Shown: piece after piece, positions 1-8,316 of the stretch | How the letters are laid out: every line of letters begins with the position of its first letter | Numbering within the stretch: position 1 is the first letter of the stretch | NCBI RefSeq assembly: GCF_002277815.1 | Contig: NZ_NKJI01000006.1 | Span: 186,001-250,000 of the forward strand | Direction: 5' to 3' | Origin: Pseudomonas sp. ERMR1:02 | Lineage (GTDB): Bacteria > Pseudomonadota > Gammaproteobacteria > Pseudomonadales > Pseudomonadaceae | DNA length: 64,000 bases | The notes under the pieces: generated by a model | Database searches by the model: none | What the model was told of the DNA's origin: nothing | Seen by the model: the letters and a program-made list of their open reading frames with translations, nothing else | Position numbers and translations under genes: made by a program

Positions 1-2
1 TC

Positions 3-1292
3 GGTGGTCGGCCGGGGATGGTGTCCGGTGCCGCCGGATCGATGGCGGTGGTGATTGTCGCGCTGGTGGTGCAGCACGGTGTGCAGTACCTGCTGGCCAC
101 CGTGTTACTGGGCGGGTTGATCATGACGGCGTTCGGCTTGCTCAAGCTCGGCAAACTGGTGCGAATGGTGCCGCATCCGGTGATGCTCGGTTTCGTCAAC
201 GGCCTGGCGATCATCATTGCCCTGGCGCAGTTGGAGCATTTCAAAAGTGGCGAGAGCTGGCTGAGCGGTACGCCGCTGTACATCATGATCGGATTGGTGG
301 CGGTGACGATGGTGATCGTCTACGTGTTGCCCCGCCTGACTCGCGCGGTGCCGCCGGCACTGGCGGCGATCCTGGGTGTCGGCCTGGCGGTTTATCTACT
401 GGGCCTGCCGACCCGCACCCTCGGCGACATGGCGCATATCGCTGGCGGTTTGCCGACGTTTGCCTTGCCGGACATTGCGTGGAACCTGCAAACCCTGCGC
501 ATCATCGCCCCGTACGCGATCCTGATGGCACTGGTCGGTCTGCTGGAAACCCTGCTGACCCTGAACCTCACTGACGAGATCACCGAAAGTCGTGGTTACC
601 CGGACCGCGAGTGTGTCGCGCTGGGGGCGGCGAATGTGGTGTCCGGCGTGTTCGGCGGCATGGGCGGCTGCGCCATGATCGGCCAGACCGTGATCAACCT
701 CAGCTCCGGCGGGCGTGGGCGCTTGTCCGGCGTGGTGGCCGGGGTGTCGATTCTGCTGTTCATCTTGTTTCTGTCGCCGCTGATTGAGCGCATTCCGTTG
801 GCGGCGCTGGTCGGGGTTATGTTCGTGGTGTCGCAGCAGACCTTCGCCTGGGCTTCGCTGCGGGTGGTGAACAAGGTTCCGCTCAATGATGTGCTGGTGA
901 TCATCGCGGTCACCGTGATCACGGTGTTTACCGACCTCGCCACGGCCGTGCTGTGCGGGATCATCATCGCCGCGCTGAATTTCGCCTGGCAGCAGGCTCG
1001 CGAACTCTATGCCGACAGCCACCTTGAAGCTGACGGCAGCAAGCTTTACCTGCTGCATGGCACGCTGTTCTTTGCCTCGACGACACCGTTCCTCAATCAA
1101 TTCGATCCAGCCAACGACCCGTCGGTGGTGACGATCGACTGTCGCCATTTGAGCTTCGTCGACTACTCGGCCATCGCCGCACTCAAGACGCTGCGCGAAC
1201 GCTACGAAAAGGCCGGCAAGCATCTTCGGGTGCTGCACCTGTCCGAGCGTTGCAAGAAACTGCTCAAGCGTGCGCGGGTGGATCACGAATGA
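3..1292 (+). CDS. SulP family anion transporter, partial (5' end outside window)
   Basis: Inner-membrane transporter of the SulP/SLC26 family, which move sulfate, bicarbonate or similar anions. The reading frame is open from the first bases of the window, so the N-terminus lies upstream; the ATG at 18 is internal. Visible are several hydrophobic helices, a glycine-rich segment with GGMGGCAMIGQTVIN typical of the SulP core, and a C-terminal cytoplasmic STAS domain (about the last 90 residues, with FVDYSAIAAL). The family fits well; the substrate cannot be told from sequence. It is followed by a long palindromic repeat, so it is probably transcribed apart from the deacylase gene downstream. Confidence 0.9.
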   Translation, partial: GGRPGMVSGAAGSMAVVIVALVVQHGVQYLLATVLLGGLIMTAFGLLKLGKLVRMVPHPVMLGFVNGLAIIIALAQLEHFKSGESWLSGTPLYIMIGLVAVTMVIVYVLPRLTRAVPPALAAILGVGLAVYLLGLPTRTLGDMAHIAGGLPTFALPDIAWNLQTLRIIAPYAILMALVGLLETLLTLNLTDEITESRGYPDRECVALGAANVVSGVFGGMGGCAMIGQTVINLSSGGRGRLSGVVAGVSILLFILFLSPLIERIPLAALVGVMFVVSQQTFAWASLRVVNKVPLNDVLVIIAVTVITVFTDLATAVLCGIIIAALNFAWQQARELYADSHLEADGSKLYLLHGTLFFASTTPFLNQFDPANDPSVVTIDCRHLSFVDYSAIAALKTLRERYEKAGKHLRVLHLSERCKKLLKRARVDHE

Positions 1293-1330
1293 CTAACCGA
1301 CCAACTCACCAACCAACTAACCACCGACAC

Positions 1331-1446
1331 TGATCGTTCCCACGCTCTGCGTGGGAATGCAGCCCGGGACGCTCTGCGTCCCCTTCGAAAGCTGGAACGC
1401 GGAGCGTCCCTTGAGGCATTCCCACGCGGGAGCGTAGGAACGATCA
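1331..1446. repeat. Intergenic palindromic repeat (REP-like, 116 bp)
   Basis: The outer ten bases TGATCGTTCC are matched exactly by GGAACGATCA at the far end, and inner blocks (CCACGCTCTGCGTGGG, GGGACGCTCTGCGTCCC) are themselves hairpins. The whole can fold into a long cruciform or act as a bidirectional transcription barrier. It resembles the dispersed intergenic repeats of P. fluorescens-group genomes, but copy number cannot be judged from one window. Confidence 0.8.
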
Positions 1447-1527
1447 GGGTCGAGCGTCTGCGGCGGATTAAACTCGCCCTGGACGATTACCGCGGCGGCG
1501 ACGATCACTTGCCGCTGGGAGACTGAC

Positions 1528-2982
1528 ATGATGTACGACACGCTGATCCGCAACGCCCTGATCATCGATGGCAGCAACAGCCCCGGTTACCCCGCCGACG
1601 TGGCGATTCTCAATGGTCGTATCGAACGCATCGGCGACTTGCGCGACGCCCGCGCCACTGAGGAAATCGACGCGCAGGGCCACGTGCTGGCGCCGGGTTT
1701 CATCGACGTGCACACCCACGACGACACGGTGGTGATCCGCCAGCCGCAGATGCTGCCCAAGCTCAGCCAGGGCGTGACCACGGTGATCGTCGGCAACTGC
1801 GGGATCAGTGCAACGCCTGTGAGTTTGTGCGGTGATCCACCGGACCCGATGAACCTGCTCGGCACATCCGCTGCGTTTGTTTATCCGAAGTTCAGCGATT
1901 ACCGCGCTGCTGTCGAAGCGGCGAACACCACGCTGAACGTGGCCGCCCTGGTCGGTCATACCGCGTTGCGCAGCAATCATCTCGATGACCTGTTTCGCAC
2001 CGCCACATCTGATGAAATCGCCAGCATGCGCGAGCAACTGCGCGAGAGCCTGGAGGCCGGCGCGTTGGGCTTGTCCACCGGTCTGGCCTACGCCAGCGCC
2101 TTCTCGGCGTCTACCGACGAAGTCATGCAACTGACCGAAGAGCTCACGGCATTCGGCGCGGTTTACACCACCCATTTGCGCAGCGAATTCGAACCGGTGC
2201 TGGAGGCCATGGACGAAGCATTCCAGATCGGCCGCCATGCGAAATCCCCGGTGATCATTTCCCACCTCAAATGTGCCGGTGCCGGTAACTGGGGACGTAG
2301 TCCGCAACTGCTCGCATCCCTTGAACACGCGGCGAAAACCCACCCGGTTGGCTGCGACTGCTATCCGTATGCCGCCAGTTCTTCGACCCTGGACCTCAAA
2401 CAAGTCACTGATGCCCATCGCATTACCATCACCTGGTCGACGCCGCACCCGGAAATGGGCGGTCGCGACCTGATGGACATCGCTGCGCAATGGAACCTGT
2501 CGCTGCTCGACGCCGCGCGCCAACTGCAACCGGCGGGTGCGGTGTATTACGGGATGGACGAGGCCGATGTGCGCAGAATCCTCGCGCATCCGCTGTCGAT
2601 GGTCGGCTCCGACGGCTTGCCGGAAGACCCGTTTCCGCACCCACGCTTGTGGGGCGCATTCCCACGAGTGCTCGGACATTTCAGTCGTGACGTAGGACTG
2701 TTCCCGCTGCACACGGCTGTACACAAAATGACCGGGCTGTCGGCGGCGCGATTTGGCTTGAAGGGCAGGGGCGAAATCCGTGAAGGGCATTGGGCGGATC
2801 TGGTGTTGTTCGACCCCGCGACTATTCGCGATGTGGCGGACTTTAACGATCCACAACAAGCGGCCGAAGGCATCGAAAGCGTATGGGTCAACGGCGTTCT
2901 GAGCTATCGCAACGGTCAGGCGAACGGGCGCAGGGAAGGACGGTTTCTGGCGCGGGAAGGGGATTTGCGCGACGGGTTTTAG
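1528..2982 (+). CDS. N-acyl-D-amino-acid deacylase (D-aminoacylase)
   Basis: Amidohydrolase-superfamily enzyme of 484 residues predicted to release D-amino acids from N-acyl-D-amino acids. Residues near 63-70 carry the metal motif HTHDD after GFIDV, GNCGIS near 90 supplies the cysteine metal ligand of the D-aminoacylase family, and HLRSE and ISHLK supply later ligand positions; SDGLPEDPFPHPR near 355 is the conserved catalytic aspartate region. An ATG at 1528 directly follows another stop codon and is preceded by CTGGGAGACTG, a usable ribosome site. Members usually sit with D-amino-acid deaminase or RidA-type genes, but here only a palindromic repeat and a short open tail lie upstream. Substrate range is not known. 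Confidence 0.9.
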   Translation: MMYDTLIRNALIIDGSNSPGYPADVAILNGRIERIGDLRDARATEEIDAQGHVLAPGFIDVHTHDDTVVIRQPQMLPKLSQGVTTVIVGNCGISATPVSLCGDPPDPMNLLGTSAAFVYPKFSDYRAAVEAANTTLNVAALVGHTALRSNHLDDLFRTATSDEIASMREQLRESLEAGALGLSTGLAYASAFSASTDEVMQLTEELTAFGAVYTTHLRSEFEPVLEAMDEAFQIGRHAKSPVIISHLKCAGAGNWGRSPQLLASLEHAAKTHPVGCDCYPYAASSSTLDLKQVTDAHRITITWSTPHPEMGGRDLMDIAAQWNLSLLDAARQLQPAGAVYYGMDEADVRRILAHPLSMVGSDGLPEDPFPHPRLWGAFPRVLGHFSRDVGLFPLHTAVHKMTGLSAARFGLKGRGEIREGHWADLVLFDPATIRDVADFNDPQQAAEGIESVWVNGVLSYRNGQANGRREGRFLAREGDLRDGF

Positions 2983-3103
2983 AATGATTTGGGCAGTGCG
3001 TCACGGTGATGGCACATTGAGATTAAAGAATGCCCTCACCAAGCCGACTTGCTGACATACAGCCCGGCTACACTGTGGGCTATTTCTGTCTGGGAGCAAC
3101 TTG

Positions 3104-3472
3104 ATGAGCTTCGGCAAAACCACTCCGATCCTGCGCATCTTCGATGAAAGCAAGGCCGTTGAATTCTACGTCGACTTCCTTGGGTTCAAGATCGACTGGC
3201 AGCACCGCTTCGAAGCCAACTTCCCGCTGTACCTGCAAGTCTCCCGCGGCGAATGCGTGTTGCACCTGTCCGAACACCACGGTGACGCGACACCGGGCTC
3301 GGCCCTACGCATCGAGACCGATGAGCTGGAAGCCTTCCAGCAGCAACTGCTCGCCAAGGAATACCCGTTCGCCCGCCCGCAAATCCAGGCGATGCCGTGG
3401 GGTAGCCAGGACATGACCATCAGTGATCCGTTTGGTAATAGGTTGGTGTTTACCAATGCGATTAGTGTTTGA
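3104..3472 (+). CDS. Glyoxalase/bleomycin-resistance superfamily (VOC) protein
   Basis: Small single-domain VOC-fold protein of 122 residues. It begins TPILRIFDESKAVEFYVDFLGF, the usual beta-alpha entry of the fold, and ends with MTISDPFGNRLVFTNA, which holds the conserved DPxGN segment. Such proteins bind metals or small hydrophobic molecules and include glyoxalases, dioxygenases and antibiotic-binding proteins; which of these applies here cannot be read. The ATG at 3104 is chosen over the TTG at 3101 because GGGAG lies 8 bases before it. It stands alone, ahead of a REPIN. Confidence 0.85.
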   Translation: MSFGKTTPILRIFDESKAVEFYVDFLGFKIDWQHRFEANFPLYLQVSRGECVLHLSEHHGDATPGSALRIETDELEAFQQQLLAKEYPFARPQIQAMPWGSQDMTISDPFGNRLVFTNAISV

Positions 3473-3496
3473 GTTTTTTCGCTGACACTCATCGAT

Positions 3497-3588
3497 CTGT
3501 AGGAGCCGGCTTGCTGGCGAAGGCGGCGTATCAGTCAACATTGATCTTGTCTGACACACCGCTTTCGCCAGCAAGCCGGCTCCTACAG
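3497..3588. repeat. REPIN (two inverted REP sequences)
   Basis: Two 25-base arms, perfectly complementary, starting CTGTAGGAGCCGGCTTGC and ending GCAAGCCGGCTCCTACAG, flank about 42 bases. This is the classical Pseudomonas REPIN. Its right arm is the left part of a 39-base stretch repeated beyond the toxin-antitoxin pair. Confidence 0.92.
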
Positions 3589-3602
3589 GTTTTGCGCAAT
3601 CC
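3564..3602 (+). repeat. 39-bp direct repeat, left copy
   Basis: Identical over 39 bases to 4384-4422, 820 bases away. It covers a REP arm plus the unique tail TTTTGCGCAATCC. The two copies bracket the toxin-antitoxin genes. Confidence 0.9.
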
Positions 3603-3645
3603 AGTGGAGCGAGGCCGTTCGGCAGCTTGGTGGTTTTTACTGAGG

Positions 3646-3688
3646 TATGATGTGCTAGCCTGCAATCAATGATTTCATTGATTGCAGG
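3646..3688 (+). promoter_or_regulatory. Toxin-antitoxin promoter and autoregulatory operator
   Basis: A -10-like TATGAT at 3646-3651 is followed at 3659-3688 by a perfect inverted repeat: CCTGCAATCAATG, 4-base spacer ATTT, CATTGATTGCAGG. The right arm runs into the AGGAGG ribosome site of the antitoxin gene. Ribbon-helix-helix antitoxins of VapB/FitA type repress their own operon by binding such inverted repeats, so this is the probable operator. Binding itself is inferred. Confidence 0.75.
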
Positions 3689-3695
3689 AGGCATC

Positions 3696-3941
3696 ATGGC
3701 CAGCATCACAATTCGAAACCTCGACGATCAGATTAAAGAGCAGCTGCGCATTGCGGCCGCTCATAACGGGCATTCAATGGAAGAGGAAGCCCGCCTTATT
3801 CTGGGCAGAGCATTAGCTCCCGTCGATCGTGCAGGAGGGCTTGGCAGCAGAATCCGTAACCGTTTCAGTACTTGCGGTGGGGTAGAGCTCGATCTGCCTG
3901 TCCGGCAGGAGAAAGCGACCGCGGTGGACTTCTCCGAATGA
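3696..3941 (+). CDS. FitA/VapB-like ribbon-helix-helix antitoxin
   Basis: Protein of 81 residues starting MASITIRNLDDQIKEQLR, a ribbon-helix-helix strand and first helix, followed by GHSMEEEARLILGRAL, the second helix as in FitA. The C-terminal part, ending VDFSE, would wrap the toxin. The ATG at 3696 is preferred because AGGAGG at 3686-3691 is well spaced. Its stop overlaps the toxin start as ATGA, so the two are translationally coupled. It should neutralise the PIN toxin and repress the operon through the upstream palindrome. Confidence 0.88.
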   Translation: MASITIRNLDDQIKEQLRIAAAHNGHSMEEEARLILGRALAPVDRAGGLGSRIRNRFSTCGGVELDLPVRQEKATAVDFSE

Positions 3942-4357
3942 TAGTGCTCGATACCAATGTCCTATCAGAGTTCATGCGGGTCGAGCCTGACATTCAAGTT
4001 CTCGCTTGGGTAGATGCACAACCTGCGATGGAACTGGCAATTAGTGCCGTCACCGTGGCGGAGATTCTCCACGGGATCGCCCGCCTCCCGTCCGGCAAAC
4101 GCAAACAGAAACTTGAAGCACATGCGATGGCGATGTTTGAAGAGGACTTTGCCGGAAGGATATTGCCCTTCGATGTCCATGCTGCGGTCGAGTACGCGAC
4201 GCTGGTAGCGGCTTGTGAAGCTAAAGGACGGACAGCGGGAATGGCTGACGCGCAGATTGCTGCCGTCTGCCGAATTCACGGAGCACCGATTGCCACTCGC
4301 AATGTTCGGGACTTCGAGTTTCCCGGGCTGGAGGTGATTAACCCGTGGGAAGCCTGA
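3938..4357 (+). CDS. FitB/VapC-like PIN-domain ribonuclease toxin
   Basis: PIN-domain protein of 139 residues. It opens MIVLDTNVLSE, with the first catalytic aspartate in LDTNVLSE; later acidic residues lie in AVTVAEILHGIARLP (glutamate) and in MADAQIAAVCRIHGAPIATRNVRDFE (two aspartates). This is the full four-acid set of a Mg-dependent RNase. It ends FPGLEVINPW, as in FitB. It probably cleaves tRNA or another RNA when freed of its antitoxin, but the target is unknown. Start chosen at the ATG overlapping the antitoxin stop. Confidence 0.9.
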   Translation: MIVLDTNVLSEFMRVEPDIQVLAWVDAQPAMELAISAVTVAEILHGIARLPSGKRKQKLEAHAMAMFEEDFAGRILPFDVHAAVEYATLVAACEAKGRTAGMADAQIAAVCRIHGAPIATRNVRDFEFPGLEVINPWEA

Positions 4358-4383
4358 GTGCATTCATTGCCAGTTAGATCGCG

Positions 4384-4446
4384 TTCGCCAGCAAGCCGGC
4401 TCCTACAGGTTTTGCGCAATCCTGTGGGAGCGGGCTTGCCCGCGAA
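4384..4446. repeat. REP pair including right copy of the 39-bp direct repeat
   Basis: Bases 4384-4422 repeat 3564-3602 exactly. They are followed by a second REP in opposite orientation, CTGTGGGAGCGGGCTTGCCC, ending at the GCGAA near 4446. The arms here are related but not identical (AGCCGGCTCC against GGAGCGGGCT), so two REP subtypes are juxtaposed. Confidence 0.88.
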
Positions 4447-4475
4447 TGGATTTGTGATTCGCCGCTAGCCGAATG

Positions 4476-6395
4476 TCAGACGCGGAAGTGGCTCACCATC
4501 TGTTGCAACTGATTCCCCAATCGCGCCAGTTCAACACTGGACTTGGCCGTCTCATCGCTGGCCGCAGCGGTCTGTTCCGACACGTCGCGCACGTTGATGA
4601 TGCTGCGGCTGATTTCCTCGGCCACGGCGCTTTGCTGCTCGGCCGCGGCGGCGATCTGCTGGTTCATCGACTGGATGTTGGACACCGTGCGGGTGATGCT
4701 TTCCAGTGATTCGCCGGCCTTGCGGGTCAGGGCCACGCTGCTGTCGGTGAGGACACGGCTGTTGTTCATCACCGCCGACACTTGTTGCGTACCGTTTTGC
4801 AGGCCGGCGACCAGGCCTTCGATTTCTTCGGTGGATTTCTGCGTGCGTTGGGCCAGGCCACGCACCTCATCGGCCACCACCGCAAAACCACGGCCGGCTT
4901 CACCGGCGCGGGCCGCTTCGATGGCGGCATTGAGGGCCAGCAGGTTGGTCTGTTCGGCCACGGCCTTGATCACGTCCATGACGCTGCCGATCTTGTCGCT
5001 TTCCTTTTGCAGCACGCTCATGGCTTCGGTGGATCGCACCACTTCGCTGGCCAGGCGCTCGATCTGGGCAATGGCTTCGTTTACCACTTTGTCACCTTCA
5101 CGGGCTTCGTCGTCGGCAGCGGCGGCGGCTTGCGAGGCTTGTTCGGCGTTGCGCGCGACTTCCTGAACGGTGGCAGTCATCTCGTGCATGGCTGTGGCGA
5201 CCTGATCGGTCTCGACCTTCTGGCTGTTGACCCCGGCGCTGGTTTGCTCGGTCACGGCCGACAGTTCTTCGGCGGCGCTGGCGATCTGGGTGACGCCGTC
5301 GCGGATGCCGCTGATCAGGTCGCGCAGGGTTACGCCCATGCGGGCGATGCCTTGCTGCAATACACCGAGTTCGTCGCGGCGGGTGACCTTGACGTCATGG
5401 GACAGGTCGCCGCTGGCGATGCGATCGACCACGGCCAGGGTATCGCGCAAGGGACCGGTGATCTGCCGGGTGATAAGGACGGCGGCAATGATGCCCACCA
5501 GCAACGCCAGCAATGTGCTGACCAGTTGCAGGGTCTGGGCCTTGGCGCTTTCGGCATCACGGCGGTCGAGCTGGATTTGGTACAGCTGCTCGCTCAGGGA
5601 AACGATGGCGGCGCCTTCGTCGGTCATTTCCTGGCGCGCCTGCACTACATCGATGTTCGCGGTTTTGTAAGCCTGCAAGGCGCTGCGGTAGTTGCTCAGT
5701 GCGCTTTCCAGTTGACGCAGGGCGTCCGGCTGAACGTCGGCGAAATGCGCGTTGAGGGATTTCACGCTGGCGATAGCCGCATCCAGTTGCGCGACGGCTT
5801 TTTGCTCGGTCTCGGCGTTGGTGGTGGCGGTGTAGCCCCGCACTTCGTAGCGGGCCAGCAGGAACGCTTCCCTGGCCGCCGTGATGGCCTGGAATTGTTC
5901 GAAACGCTGATCGCTCGGCGGCAGTTGTTGTACGCGGGTGTTGATGTCGTTGATCAGCGCGTAGGCGGTTTGCGCGTTGGCGGCCATGAGATCGCGTGCG
6001 CTGTTGCCGGCGCGGTAGGCACCACGCATTTTGTTCAGCGACGTTTTGTAGGCGTCGATGACGGCGCCTTGCTCATTGAGCAACTTGAGATTTTCCGGGC
6101 TCTTGAATGTCACCAGCAGGGCTTGCTGCTGAGCCGAAAACGCTTCGAGGGTGGTCTGCACTGTCTGTGCGGTGGTTTCGTCGCCGTTGGTCATCATGTA
6201 TTGCAGGCGCACCACGCGCAGTTTGGTCAGGCCGGCGTTGAGCTGGGTGATGTCGCTCATCCAGTTGCTACGGTCGATCAAACTGCCGAGGCTGGTCCAG
6301 CCGGTCAGGGCGAGGACGCAGGTCAGGGCCAGGACCAGGCCAAATCCCAGCCCCAGTTTCAGGTTCACGCTGATATTGCCGAACCAGCTATTCAT
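4476..6395 (-). CDS. Methyl-accepting chemotaxis protein, HBM-type sensor
   Basis: Chemoreceptor of 639 residues. After a short cytoplasmic start comes a first membrane helix (about 12-32), a purely helical periplasmic region of some 250 residues, a second membrane helix (about 285-307), a HAMP domain ([21 protein letters not shown]) and the signalling coiled coil with the conserved tip [20 protein letters not shown]. The long all-alpha sensor matches the helical bimodular (HBM) class of Pseudomonas receptors such as McpS, which sense organic acids or polyamines; the ligand here is unknown. The C-terminus lacks a CheR/CheB tether pentapeptide. The ATG at 6395 has GGAGGAA just upstream. A FliA-like promoter lies about 100 bases upstream. 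Confidence 0.93.
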   Translation of the reverse strand: MNSWFGNISVNLKLGLGFGLVLALTCVLALTGWTSLGSLIDRSNWMSDITQLNAGLTKLRVVRLQYMMTNGDETTAQTVQTTLEAFSAQQQALLVTFKSPENLKLLNEQGAVIDAYKTSLNKMRGAYRAGNSARDLMAANAQTAYALINDINTRVQQLPPSDQRFEQFQAITAAREAFLLARYEVRGYTATTNAETEQKAVAQLDAAIASVKSLNAHFADVQPDALRQLESALSNYRSALQAYKTANIDVVQARQEMTDEGAAIVSLSEQLYQIQLDRRDAESAKAQTLQLVSTLLALLVGIIAAVLITRQITGPLRDTLAVVDRIASGDLSHDVKVTRRDELGVLQQGIARMGVTLRDLISGIRDGVTQIASAAEELSAVTEQTSAGVNSQKVETDQVATAMHEMTATVQEVARNAEQASQAAAAADDEAREGDKVVNEAIAQIERLASEVVRSTEAMSVLQKESDKIGSVMDVIKAVAEQTNLLALNAAIEAARAGEAGRGFAVVADEVRGLAQRTQKSTEEIEGLVAGLQNGTQQVSAVMNNSRVLTDSSVALTRKAGESLESITRTVSNIQSMNQQIAAAAEQQSAVAEEISRSIINVRDVSEQTAAASDETAKSSVELARLGNQLQQMVSHFRV

Positions 6396-6486
6396 CAAAA
6401 TTCCTCCAGTAACGTGGTGCTTCTCGATCGTCGGTTGGCTGGAAGATTGTTGTTTTTAGGTGCCAGCAAGCTGTGTAGAAGGTCTG

Positions 6487-6511
6487 TATCGGCCGCAATC
6501 ACGAGAGCTGA
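6487..6511 (-). promoter_or_regulatory. Putative FliA (sigma-28) promoter of the chemoreceptor
   Basis: Read on the minus strand the region is TCAGC, 13 bases, GCCGATA. This fits the sigma-28 flagellar promoter form (TCAAG-like -35, GCCGATA -10) used by many Pseudomonas chemoreceptor genes. It lies about 90-115 bases upstream of the start codon. The match is read by eye and was not tested. Confidence 0.6.
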
Positions 6512-6623
6512 AAGGATTTTGTCGGCATGATTATGTAACAGGACGTTTGTGCTGGTTTTAAGCTTTTTTTCACATATGTTTCACTGCCTGCCTACGCCCG
6601 TCTCTCTAACCTCCGCGGATTAA

Positions 6624-7328
6624 ATGAAGTGGTGCATGCCGGCGAGGCGGCTTGATGTGGAATTGAGACTGAGTCTTTTCGGTAGAAAACGCTCGATCGA
6701 TCTTGGCCGTTTGGGCCGGTATCGCAATGCAGCGGTTGTGCTGGTCTCGGCGCTGCTGGTCATCCCGTTGACCGTGTTTTTGCTGCGGCCTGCTGCCGTG
6801 CCCGACCTGGCCAATGGCAACGTCGCTGGCGCACAGGCGTTGCGGGCGGGCTGGGCCAAGGGCGACATGATCGTGTTGGTGCGCCATGTCGAGCGCTGCG
6901 ATCACTCCAGCGCCCCTTGCCTGAGCGGTAACGATGGCATTACTGATCGTTCGCGTAGCGTCGCGGTGGCTGTCGGTGCACAATTTGAGCAGTTGGGCCT
7001 GGACAAGGCCGATATCTACAATAGCCCGATGATGCGCACGGTGCAGACCGCGGGCTTCATGTTCAACAAGGTCAGTGTCGGTGACGAGTGGTTGATCAAC
7101 TGCAAGGGCACCATGCTACGCGATGCCCTGGCACACAAGGTTGCCGGGCGTAACCTGATCCTGGTGACTCACAGTGAATGCATGTCGCAACTGGAGAAAG
7201 ACATGAAGCTGCCGACCTCGACTTTGGGTTATGGTGCTTCGCTGTTTATTTCCACTGCCAGCCCTGCCGCCCCGCAGATGCTTGGTTATATTGAAGCCTC
7301 AGACTGGCGCACGGTGACCACCCAATGA
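6624..7328 (+). CDS. Membrane-anchored histidine phosphatase family protein
   Basis: Phosphoglycerate-mutase-like phosphatase. A single hydrophobic helix (about residues 38-57, AAVVLVSALLVIPLTVFLL) anchors the protein, leaving the catalytic domain in the periplasm. The active-site motif appears as LVRHVERCD, where the first histidine is phosphorylated; NSPMMRTVQTA carries the second arginine and ILVTHSE the second histidine. This resembles the Ais-type branch that trims phosphate from LPS heptose, but the substrate is uncertain. The start is uncertain: the ATG at 6624 has no good ribosome site, and an internal start before LRLSLFGRKRS is possible. It overlaps the PAP2 gene by ATGA, so the two act as one operon. 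Confidence 0.8.
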   Translation: MKWCMPARRLDVELRLSLFGRKRSIDLGRLGRYRNAAVVLVSALLVIPLTVFLLRPAAVPDLANGNVAGAQALRAGWAKGDMIVLVRHVERCDHSSAPCLSGNDGITDRSRSVAVAVGAQFEQLGLDKADIYNSPMMRTVQTAGFMFNKVSVGDEWLINCKGTMLRDALAHKVAGRNLILVTHSECMSQLEKDMKLPTSTLGYGASLFISTASPAAPQMLGYIEASDWRTVTTQ

Positions 7329-8146
7329 CCTCACGTTTTTATGCATCCAACTTCGGCATCCCGCTGGCCTGTGCCGTGCTGGTATTCCTGATGTTTGACA
7401 TGACCAGCATCGACGTCGCTTTCAGCAACCTGCTGTTTGATCCGCTGACCCATTCTTTCCCGCTGGATCACAACCACTTCTTCGAGAAGCTTACTCACAA
7501 GTGGGCGCGGATCATTCCGAACTGGACGGCTGAAATTGCCTTGATCGGTGCAGGGCTGTCGTTCGTATGGCCGCTGGTCAACCCGCAAAAGCGTCCTCGA
7601 CTCGGCGGTTTTCTCGAACGCAGCAAGGTCGCGCCAGTACTACAGTTTGCCGCGGCTCACCGTCGGGATTTTCTGTTCGTTGTGATCGCATTTGCGCTTT
7701 GCACAGGCGTGATCCATTTCCTCAAGTCCCACACCAGTGTTTACTGCCCGATCGAGACCACGATTTACGGCGGAAAAATGGCCCATATCGAGTGGTACAA
7801 CAACTTTCAGTTGTTCCAGGAAGCAGGTGATGGACGCTGCTGGCCGGGTGGGCATGCGTCGGGCGGCTTTACCATGCTGGCGTTGTACTTCGTGGCACGC
7901 CGTTACCGCTGGCGGTTTTCCAGTGCAGTGCTGTACGGCTCGCTGTTGCTGGGTTTCGTATACGGCACAACCCGGGTCCTTCAGGGGTGGCACTACATGT
8001 CTCACACCTTCTGGTCCGGAATCTTCGTGTGGCTGACCTGTTTGCTGACAGCCCTGGCGTTTTATGGACGGGCGCGGCTGGATCAACCTGTGTTGAAAAA
8101 ACATGAACGAGCGCAATTGGTGGCCCAGGCTGAACCTGTGAACTGA
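7325..8146 (+). CDS. PAP2-family membrane phosphatase
   Basis: Inner-membrane phosphatase of 273 residues with about six hydrophobic helices. The three-part acid-phosphatase signature is visible: LKSHTSVYCP for the first part, CWPGGHASGG for the second (catalytic histidine) and GTTRVLQGWHYMSHTFWSG for the third (second histidine; the usual final aspartate position reads W/S here). Relatives dephosphorylate lipid A, undecaprenyl diphosphate or phosphatidylglycerophosphate on the periplasmic face. Translationally coupled to the histidine phosphatase upstream and followed by a strong terminator. A role in envelope lipid or LPS phosphate trimming is inferred. Confidence 0.87.
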   Translation: MTSRFYASNFGIPLACAVLVFLMFDMTSIDVAFSNLLFDPLTHSFPLDHNHFFEKLTHKWARIIPNWTAEIALIGAGLSFVWPLVNPQKRPRLGGFLERSKVAPVLQFAAAHRRDFLFVVIAFALCTGVIHFLKSHTSVYCPIETTIYGGKMAHIEWYNNFQLFQEAGDGRCWPGGHASGGFTMLALYFVARRYRWRFSSAVLYGSLLLGFVYGTTRVLQGWHYMSHTFWSGIFVWLTCLLTALAFYGRARLDQPVLKKHERAQLVAQAEPVN

Positions 8147-8164
8147 AATATTTGTTGCATGGCG

Positions 8165-8199
8165 AAACCCGCATCCTGAGTCAGGGGTGCGGGTTTTTT
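8165..8199 (+). terminator. Rho-independent terminator after the phosphatase pair
   Basis: Stem ACCCGCA/TGCGGGT with a run of six T directly after it, 20 bases past the PAP2 stop codon. Confidence 0.85.
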
Positions 8200-8217
8200 G
8201 TTGTTTGGGACATAGCT

Positions 8218-8292
8218 TTCGCGAGCAAGCCCGCTCCCACAGTTGGCCTGAGTCGTACACAAATCAAACGTGGGAGCGGGCTTGCTCGCGAA
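8218..8292. repeat. REPIN
   Basis: Inverted arms of 23 bases, beginning TTCGCGAGCAAGCCCGCTCC and ending in its complement, separated by 29 bases. It belongs to the GTGGGAGCGGGCTTGC subtype. Confidence 0.92.
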
Positions 8293-8316
8293 GAACGATA
8301 ATGCGGTGGTTCAGGC

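Noticed and set aside
1331..1446. CRISPR or terminator-only explanation for the palindrome after the SulP gene
   Set aside because: No spacer-repeat periodicity; it is a single nested inverted repeat, so REP-like is the better description.
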